This document shows, piece by piece, positions 58,805-64,000 of a DNA stretch of 64,000 nucleotides (position 1 is the first letter of the stretch; each line of letters begins with the position of its first letter). Under the pieces are notes generated by a model, which did not search any database, was not told where the DNA came from, and saw nothing but the letters and a program-made list of their open reading frames with translations. Source of the DNA: JAJVID01 sp963743425 (GTDB lineage Bacteria > Acidobacteriota > Blastocatellia > RBC074); NCBI GenBank assembly GCA_963743425.1, contig CAVUPU010000009.1, positions 124,001-188,000 on the forward strand, given 5' to 3'. The position numbers and the translations under genes were made by a program.

Positions 58805-59971
58805 ATGCCCTTGAATATCAACTCACTGTTAACCGATCCCGCCCGCGTTCGCCGGATCGTGACGCAGTCCGTCCTGCTCGTCGCGGCGGCGGCGGCCCTC
58901 ATCTGGCTGCTTTTTGCGCTGCGCATGATCCTGTTGCTGCTGGCGTTCACGGCCATCTTCTGCTACCTGATCGCGCCGCTCGTGGATTTCTTTGAATTCT
59001 CGATCCGGGTCGGCAGGATCGTCCTGCGCGTCCCGCACACGATAGCGATCATCATCGTCTACCTGCTGATGGCCGGCGCCCTGGCCTTCACGCTCGAAAA
59101 AGTGGGGCCGCTGCTCTCGGACCAGCTCAGCGCCTTTTTCGAGAGCATGCCCAACTACGCTAAACAACTCGATCAATACGCCAAGCAACTCTCGGCGCTG
59201 CCGGCCAGCTATCGTCTCCCCTCGATCTGGCGGCAATCATTGACTGATGGAGTGAACGCCGCGATCAGCGGTCTGCTCAACTGGCTGCAAGAGGTGGCGT
59301 TTAAAACCGTGCGTCTGACGCCTTATCTGCTCTGGTTCGTCCTGATTCCCGTTCTGGGGTTCTTCTTTCTGAAAGACGCAAACGCGATCAGCGACAGGTT
59401 CCTTTCGACGCTGCCCGCCGCCGACCTGCGCTACCGCGTGGCCATGTTTCTGAAAGACGTGAGCGAGACGATGGCTGGATACATCCGGGCGCAGTTGCTG
59501 GCCTGTTTGATAGTCGGGGTGGTCGTGGGCGTCGGGCTGTGGCTGCTGGAGTTGCCCTATCCGCTGGTCTTCGGGGTCGTGGCCGGGTTGTTCGAATTCG
59601 TTCCGGTCGTCGGGCCGCTCTCGCTCGGCGTGGTCGCCATACTCGTGGCGAGTTTTCATTCGTGGCCCAACGCGCTTCTGGTGCTCGCGTTCCTGGCGAT
59701 CTATCGCGTGATTCACGATTATGTCATCTTTCCGCGACTGATCAGTCGCGGCGTCGAGGTTCACCCGGTCGTGGTGATCCTGGCGGTGCTGAGCGGAGCC
59801 GAGTTGGGTGGAGTGATCGGGGTCTTCCTGAGCGTTCCCGTGGCCGCGCTGTTGATCGTCTGCTGGCGGCACTGGCGCGACCTGCAGCAGGATCGCTCTC
59901 TGGCTCTGGAGCAGGATCCCTCTCTGGCGCTGGCCGCCGCTGACAACAATCTGGTGGGGAGTCGAGAGTAA
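58805..59971 (+). CDS. AI-2E family transporter
   Basis: A 388-residue membrane protein with about eight hydrophobic segments and a central helical cytoplasmic or periplasmic domain. Family marks: LIPVLGFFFLKDANAISDRF, then LACLIVGVVVGVGLWLLELP, and the region around LFEFVPVVGPLSLGV and YRVIHDYVIFPRLISRGVEV. Members have been proposed to export AI-2 or act as sodium/proton antiporters; the role here is unknown. The stop TAA shares bases with the next ATG (TAATG). The C terminus ends in a run of Ser-Leu-Ala-Leu-Glu-Gln-Asp-like repeats. Confidence 0.88.
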   Translation: MPLNINSLLTDPARVRRIVTQSVLLVAAAAALIWLLFALRMILLLLAFTAIFCYLIAPLVDFFEFSIRVGRIVLRVPHTIAIIIVYLLMAGALAFTLEKVGPLLSDQLSAFFESMPNYAKQLDQYAKQLSALPASYRLPSIWRQSLTDGVNAAISGLLNWLQEVAFKTVRLTPYLLWFVLIPVLGFFFLKDANAISDRFLSTLPAADLRYRVAMFLKDVSETMAGYIRAQLLACLIVGVVVGVGLWLLELPYPLVFGVVAGLFEFVPVVGPLSLGVVAILVASFHSWPNALLVLAFLAIYRVIHDYVIFPRLISRGVEVHPVVVILAVLSGAELGGVIGVFLSVPVAALLIVCWRHWRDLQQDRSLALEQDPSLALAAADNNLVGSRE

Positions 59972-60324
59972 TGCTAAAACATCCGACAGACAGAGAATCG
60001 TTGGAGCGCGATTGCGATCTGGAATTTTTCGTGGCGGGAGGTCCGGGCGGACAACATCGCAACAAGGTCGAAACCGGCGTCAGGTTGACGCATCGCCCCA
60101 CCGGCATCGTCGTCACGGCGACCGAGCGTCGCTCGCAATCGGCCAACCGCGAAGCGGCTTACGATCGGATGGCCGAGAGGATCGAAAAATTGCAACGCCC
60201 GCGCAAGCCCCGCAAGGCGACGAAACCCACTGCCGCATCGAAACGCAAGCGCGTCGAGCGGAAACGTAAAGATAGCGACCGCAAACGGGCGCGAGCCAAG
60301 TTGAGAGCGGGAGATGCGGACTGA
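59971..60324 (+). CDS. ArfB-like peptidyl-tRNA hydrolase (RF-1 GGQ domain)
   Basis: A 117-residue protein. The GGQ catalytic motif is GGPGGQHRNKVETGVRLTHR (about residues 26-45), followed by the RF-1 fold and a basic C-terminal tail rich in Lys and Arg that would enter the mRNA channel. It probably rescues stalled ribosomes by hydrolysing peptidyl-tRNA, as ArfB does. It overlaps the AI-2E-type stop (TAATG) and the next gene's start by 11 bases, so it is in a three-gene operon. Confidence 0.88.
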   Translation: MLKHPTDRESLERDCDLEFFVAGGPGGQHRNKVETGVRLTHRPTGIVVTATERRSQSANREAAYDRMAERIEKLQRPRKPRKATKPTAASKRKRVERKRKDSDRKRARAKLRAGDAD

Positions 60325-61078
60325 AGATTACGAATATCTCTATCGCCTCGAAGAAACCTTCTGGTGGTTCGCCGGGATGCGCGAAATCACAGCGGCGCTG
60401 CTCGACCAGCTTCTGCCGCCCCGCGACCGCGTGATTCTGGACGCGGGCTGCGGAACCGGAGGAAATCTCGAATGGCTGGCGCGCTACGCCGGCAATGGCT
60501 GCATCGTCGGCATCGATCTGGTCTCGACCGCGCTCGAATTCTGCCGCAAACGTACCCACGAACATCTGGCTCTGGCTTCGGCAACCGACTTGCCTTTCGC
60601 CGCCCGATCGTTCGATCTGGTCACGAGTTTCGACGTGCTGGTCCAGATTCCCGGCCCCGGCGCCGACGAGCGGGCGATGCGCGAGATGTTTCGCGTGTTG
60701 AAGCCGGGCGGGATCGCGTTCGTGCGCGGCGCGGCATATGAATGGATGAAGAGCGGTCACGACCGGGCGCTCGGAACCGCGCGGAGGTACGACCTCGATG
60801 AATTGCGGGAGAAGTTGAAGCGCGCCGGGTTCGAGGTTCTGCGCGGGACTTACGCCAACAGCCTGCTTTTCCCCGTCGCGGCGATTCGACGGTTGCTGCT
60901 CAAACGGCTCGGCCTCGCCGACGAGGGGTCGGACGTTAAACCGCTGCCGCAAAACCTGCAATGGCTTAACCGTATCTTTACGAACGCTCTGCTGTGGGAG
61001 GCGAAAATGCTGCGCGATCCGAACGCGAGGCTGCCCGTGGGCCTGTCGGCGATCTGCGTCGCCAGGAGACCCAATTAA
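60314..61078 (+). CDS. class I SAM-dependent methyltransferase
   Basis: A 254-residue cytoplasmic methyltransferase. Motif I is VILDAGCGTGGNLEWLA (about residues 41-57); then GIDLVSTALEFCR, DLPFAARSFDLVTSFDVLVQ and MFRVLKPGGIAFVRG. An N-terminal YEYLYRLEETFWWFAGMRE helix is characteristic of a subgroup acting on lipid or small-molecule substrates. The substrate is unknown. It overlaps the ArfB-like gene, so is co-transcribed with it. Confidence 0.88.
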   Translation: MRTEDYEYLYRLEETFWWFAGMREITAALLDQLLPPRDRVILDAGCGTGGNLEWLARYAGNGCIVGIDLVSTALEFCRKRTHEHLALASATDLPFAARSFDLVTSFDVLVQIPGPGADERAMREMFRVLKPGGIAFVRGAAYEWMKSGHDRALGTARRYDLDELREKLKRAGFEVLRGTYANSLLFPVAAIRRLLLKRLGLADEGSDVKPLPQNLQWLNRIFTNALLWEAKMLRDPNARLPVGLSAICVARRPN

Positions 61079-61104
61079 GCAGTCAGGCGGATATTTCGAG
61101 GTGT

Positions 61105-61209
61105 TTTCATTTTCCATTTTCCATTTTACGTATGTCATTTGTCATTGCCGGAATTGTGTGGGGCCTGCAATGACAAATGGAAAATATAAAATGTCATATG
61201 GAAAATGAA
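61105..61209. repeat. inverted repeat, CCATTTTC type
   Basis: Imperfect arms of about 44 bases (61105-61148 and 61166-61209), with TTTCATTTTCCATTTTCC in the left arm and its complement on the right. Between the methyltransferase gene and the convergent secreted-protein gene; it may be a bidirectional terminator. A sibling of the repeat at 58683. Confidence 0.85.
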
Positions 61210-61221
61210 ACATAATGGCGC

Positions 61222-63189
61222 TTATTGTCTCCTGATCATCGGGCGTGGAGGCGGGGGCAAGGGCCGTATTGTCCCCCCCGCTCTGCCTCCACGTCCAACC
61301 GCATATCTCACTCCATATCCATACCCGACTCCCTGTCCGCCCAGGATGCTCTGCGCGAGCGAGAGGCTCATCATCAATCTGAGTTCGTTCGACTGCCAAC
61401 GCCTGAGCAGATTGACGGCGCGATCGAAATCCTTCCGCCCCAACGCGGCGAAGAGCGGGACGACGCTTCCCGTATACCCGCCCCAGGCGCTTCCGTCCAT
61501 GATCCTGATTTCACCTTCTTCCATCCCGCCGAAGGTCTGAATCTCCAGGTTGGCGGCGACCAGCCGGTTGATCCGTTCGATTGCCGCCTCGGCGATTTCG
61601 AAGCTCATGTCGGGATCGAGATTGAGGGCCGCGTTGGCGATGGCCATCTGCGCTTCTAGCTGATCGCTCCTCTGCATTCGCGAGCCGATGAGCGATCGGG
61701 CCTCCTCCAACATCTCGCGCGCCGATTTCTCATCGCCTTTGCCGGCGGCGGCCGACGCCCATCCGGCTAGAGCCGATGCGCGCTGTTCGTCAGCGCGCAT
61801 GCGGGCGAGAGACTTCCTGGCCTCGGCGTATTTGCCTTCGCTGACGGCGCGCTCCGAGTTTCTGCGATCGATGTTGGAGAGCAGATCGTTCGACTGCCAC
61901 TTATCCGGGATGTTCTCTCTAACGATCTTGCGGGCCGTCTCTTCATCCCCCTGATCGATGGCCTTGTTTACGGCCTGATGATAGATGTTCTGGCGGACTT
62001 CTTGCGGCGCTTTCGAGGCCAGAGCGAGCAGTTCCTGAAGCGATTTGTTGTGAAGATCGCTTCCGTATTCCGCGTAAAACTTCTCATGCGGATTGACGTA
62101 TTTGGCCTTGTCGAATTGGGCGACCTTGGAGCGGACGGCGGCGACGCGCGACGGGAGGAGTTTTTCGATGTCCGTCAGATAGTTCGGAATCTGCATGAGC
62201 AGGCCGCGCGCTTTGTTGGCCTCCTCCTGATTGACCAGGTTGTTGGGCGTGATCTTGAGCGCGGCGGCGGCGACGATCTCCAGCGCGTCGCGGTAAGCCT
62301 GTTGCATCTCGGCCGAATTGAGTTGCGCCGTGTTCGCCGCGTCCGGATTATTTCGCGTGTTGGCGATCTCGTTGACGCGCGATCTCAGAACGTTCAATAC
62401 GCTGAAAACGAAATTGGAGGCATTGTAATCGCCCAGGATGTCCTGCGATTTCAGGTTGCTGATAATCTTCTCTGTCAGCGGCGAGGCGGCCTTCGGGTCC
62501 TTTCTTTGCAGGACGCTCCAAAGGTGGATGGCCTGATCATCCAATTTACCGCTGAGATGCTCCTCGGCGATCCGCAAAGCCGTTTGCGGATCGTTCTCGG
62601 CGACCTGAGAGGCCAGGTTCAATTCCAGCGCCTTTTCCTCTTGCTCCTCCCCGGGGTTTCTGGCGTTGTCGGTTGGCTGCAGCGACCGAGTCAGTTGCAG
62701 CAACTCCAACGCCAGTTTGACGTCCCGTCTCGCCAGCAGATTCAAGACCGGGTGGCGCAGGTATGCGGCGGGGGCGCTGTGTCGGCGGGGGTAGCGCGAA
62801 TCGAAATATTGCCCGTCCTCCTGCGCCGACTTCTCCCTGGCCTCGCGCATATGGGCGACGACCTGATCCATGGCCTCGCGGACGAGCGCGCGAGCGCGCG
62901 CTTCATCTCGCGCCCACAGAATGTCCGACGCGCTGATCAGAATGTGGATTCGATTCTCCGCCAGTCTCAGCGCCATCGCTTCGGCGACCATCTCGTCGAT
63001 CAGCGCCATCGCTTTCTTCTCGATCTCCTTCGCGGCCTTCTTCTCTTCTTCTGTCTGCTGCGGCTCCCGCTGCGGCTCCTGAATTTCGATGCGCGCGCGC
63101 GGAGTTTGCGCCAATGGAGACGAGACCAGCGACAACACGATGACGGTTGTTTGAAAGGCTGAAAAAACTTTACGAGAACTCAGAGTCAT
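61222..63189 (-). CDS. secreted helical-repeat protein, unknown function (paralogue 1)
   Basis: Start ATG 63189, with AGGAGGT upstream. A 655-residue protein with a signal peptide (FSAFQTTVIVLSLVSSPLAQ). The body is almost wholly helical, charged and alanine-rich, with short tandem-helix units such as ALRIAEEHLSGKLDDQAIHL and EGKYAEARKSLARMRADEQR. These resemble TPR-like repeats, though I could not define the repeats. The C terminus is glycine/proline-rich (YGVRYAVGRGGRAGGTIR). The last about 130 residues are similar to the partial gene at 63388. Function unknown. Confidence 0.8.
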   Translation of the reverse strand: MTLSSRKVFSAFQTTVIVLSLVSSPLAQTPRARIEIQEPQREPQQTEEEKKAAKEIEKKAMALIDEMVAEAMALRLAENRIHILISASDILWARDEARARALVREAMDQVVAHMREAREKSAQEDGQYFDSRYPRRHSAPAAYLRHPVLNLLARRDVKLALELLQLTRSLQPTDNARNPGEEQEEKALELNLASQVAENDPQTALRIAEEHLSGKLDDQAIHLWSVLQRKDPKAASPLTEKIISNLKSQDILGDYNASNFVFSVLNVLRSRVNEIANTRNNPDAANTAQLNSAEMQQAYRDALEIVAAAALKITPNNLVNQEEANKARGLLMQIPNYLTDIEKLLPSRVAAVRSKVAQFDKAKYVNPHEKFYAEYGSDLHNKSLQELLALASKAPQEVRQNIYHQAVNKAIDQGDEETARKIVRENIPDKWQSNDLLSNIDRRNSERAVSEGKYAEARKSLARMRADEQRASALAGWASAAAGKGDEKSAREMLEEARSLIGSRMQRSDQLEAQMAIANAALNLDPDMSFEIAEAAIERINRLVAANLEIQTFGGMEEGEIRIMDGSAWGGYTGSVVPLFAALGRKDFDRAVNLLRRWQSNELRLMMSLSLAQSILGGQGVGYGYGVRYAVGRGGRAGGTIRPLPPPPRPMIRRQ

Positions 63190-63204
63190 AACGACCTCCT
63201 CCGA

Positions 63205-63283
63205 AATCAATCACGAAGAAACGAAGAGCACGAAGGTTTTTTCTGTTCTTTCTTCGTTCCCTTCGTTTCTTCGTGGTTGATTT
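63205..63283. repeat. inverted repeat, ACGAAGAAACG type
   Basis: Arms of about 31 bases (63205-63235 and 63252-63283) with one or two mismatches, the left carrying CACGAAGAAACGAAGAGCAC. It is the leader side of the secreted-protein gene. A third, direct copy of the arm (CTCCTCCGAAATTAACCACG...) is at 63321-63352. Confidence 0.8.
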
Positions 63284-63355
63284 TCATTCTTTTCTGGGTG
63301 TCGCAGCGCGACATGAAGGCTCCTCCGAAATTAACCACGAAGAAACGAAGAAAAT

Positions 63356-63450
63356 CGAGGATCGAGGATCGAAGGTCGAGAATCGCTTCACTCGTGATAA
63401 CGCGATCTTCGATGCTCGATCCTCGATCCTCGATCCTCGACTTTCTCGGC
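63356..63450. repeat. GATCGAG simple-sequence inverted repeat
   Basis: The left part (63356-63390) has ATCGAGGATCGAGGATCG units and the right part (63408-63450) their complements. The last part (63388-63450) is translated in the downstream paralogue gene's tail. Confidence 0.8.
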
Positions 63451-64000
63451 GCCGAGAATTCTAGTCAGGAGCGTCAGGCAGATCGCCAGTCTGACCTCGT
63501 TGACCTGCCAGCGTTTGAGCAGCGCCACTGTGCGATCGAAATCTTTTCGAGCGAAGGCAAGCAACTGTTGATCCAGATTGTTAGTGACATTGGTGAATTC
63601 GCCCGCGTTCAGACGCATCTCGCTGTCCATAGCGTTGGCGACGTCAGTGTAATCGAATCTGGTGATCGTCGCCACGGCGTTCAACACTGTGTTCAGGCGA
63701 TCAATCGCCGATCCCAGAATCTCGAAGCTGCGGTCGGGGTCGAGGTTGAGAGATGCGGCGGCCAGGACGAGCTGCGCTTCGACCTGCGTTCGCGTCTCCA
63801 TCTGATCGCCTAACAGCTCGCCGGCCTCTTTGAGCAACTCACGCTGCGATTTCTGATCCTTGTCGGCCTCGGCTTTCATGGCGAGTTCGACCAAAGCCAG
63901 GGCGCGCTCCTCGCCCGACCCTAATCGCGAGACGCTCTTGCGCGCCTCTTCCAGCTTGCCCTCCTTCATCGCCCGCTCCCTCTCCTTCCGCTCGATCTCG
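63388..64000 (-). CDS. secreted helical-repeat protein (paralogue 2, partial)
   Basis: A partial gene, cut by the window edge, whose frame remains open to base 64000. Visible residues match the C-terminal part of the neighbour: EEARKSVSRLGSGEERALAL, LLKEAGELLGDQMETRTQVE, LAAASLNLDPDRSFEILGSA and FARKDFDRTVALLKRWQVNE. The last about 17 residues (from EKVEDRGSRIEH) are encoded by the GATCGAG repeat and are not homologous to paralogue 1. So the pair is a tandem duplication. Function unknown. Confidence 0.8.
   Translation of the reverse strand, partial: EIERKERERAMKEGKLEEARKSVSRLGSGEERALALVELAMKAEADKDQKSQRELLKEAGELLGDQMETRTQVEAQLVLAAASLNLDPDRSFEILGSAIDRLNTVLNAVATITRFDYTDVANAMDSEMRLNAGEFTNVTNNLDQQLLAFARKDFDRTVALLKRWQVNEVRLAICLTLLTRILGAEKVEDRGSRIEHRRSRYHE

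Overview
The window is a stretch of bacterial chromosome at roughly 57-60% GC by eye, most likely from an Acidobacteriota (perhaps Blastocatellia-like) soil organism. The best clue is five genes or gene fragments for secreted proteins of the acidobacterial VWFA-related type, plus a sixth decayed copy. Housekeeping genes are typical of an environmental heterotroph: mutS, thiL, ttcA, tyrS, glyQS, uppP, surE, pcm and a membrane pyrophosphatase. There are no rRNA genes, no CRISPR array and no recognisable transposase. One tRNA gene, Leu(CAA), lies at 48625-48708.

Layout. 1-14.4 kb: an ABC exporter pair, secreted hydrolases (phospholipase C/S1-nuclease-like, PhoD, a beta-propeller phosphoesterase), a PRC-barrel protein, and a minus-strand run of an M16-like protein, thiL and ttcA. 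14.9-17.4 kb: membrane pyrophosphatase. 17.5-24.3 kb: a three-gene minus-strand defence operon (DUF499 ATPase, DUF1156-type DNA methyltransferase, PLD-SNF2 helicase). An internal deletion appears to have removed the end of the ATPase gene and the start of the methyltransferase gene. 24.6-31.6 kb: a duplicated DUF1186/SEC-C protein, a Uma2-type nuclease, a winged-helix/nuclease-like protein, an orphan SitI6-like immunity protein, and a DUF433 gene translationally coupled to mutS. 31.7-33.3 kb: a DUF4394 gene bracketed by two copies of the mutS 3' end. 33.4-38.3 kb: the most novel unit, made of a sigma-like protein, a putative DNA-binding protein, and a giant fusion of an ImmA/IrrE metallopeptidase, a UvrD helicase and a RecB-like Fe-S nuclease. 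The fusion gene carries an in-frame 84-bp perfect palindrome.

38.4-46.5 kb: a PAS histidine kinase with a FixJ-type regulator, a TolC channel, a receiver-only regulator, VWFA proteins, and many decayed fragments (VWFA, receiver, DUF190, AraC). 46.5-52.6 kb: aldo/keto reductase, frameshifted dienelactone hydrolase, tRNA-Leu, SDR, tyrS and a VWFA protein with a CxxCH motif. 52.7-61.1 kb: glyQS, uppP, a DUF5678/retropepsin pair, DedA, a surE-pcm operon, an AI-2E-type permease, an ArfB-like protein and a methyltransferase. 61.2-64.0 kb: two tandem paralogous secreted proteins of unknown function, the second cut by the window edge.

The unifying oddity is the density of long inverted repeats. Nearly every larger intergenic gap holds a different 17-50 bp-arm hairpin. 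Several belong to one recognisable family (core CAGTACC...GCGAGC or GCGTAAGC). Some overlap stop codons and add repeat-encoded tails to proteins, and one sits exactly in frame inside the helicase gene. Together with several gene remnants, this suggests a genome shaped by a proliferating palindromic repeat system and frequent small duplications and deletions. Everything here is read by eye; no database searches were run.
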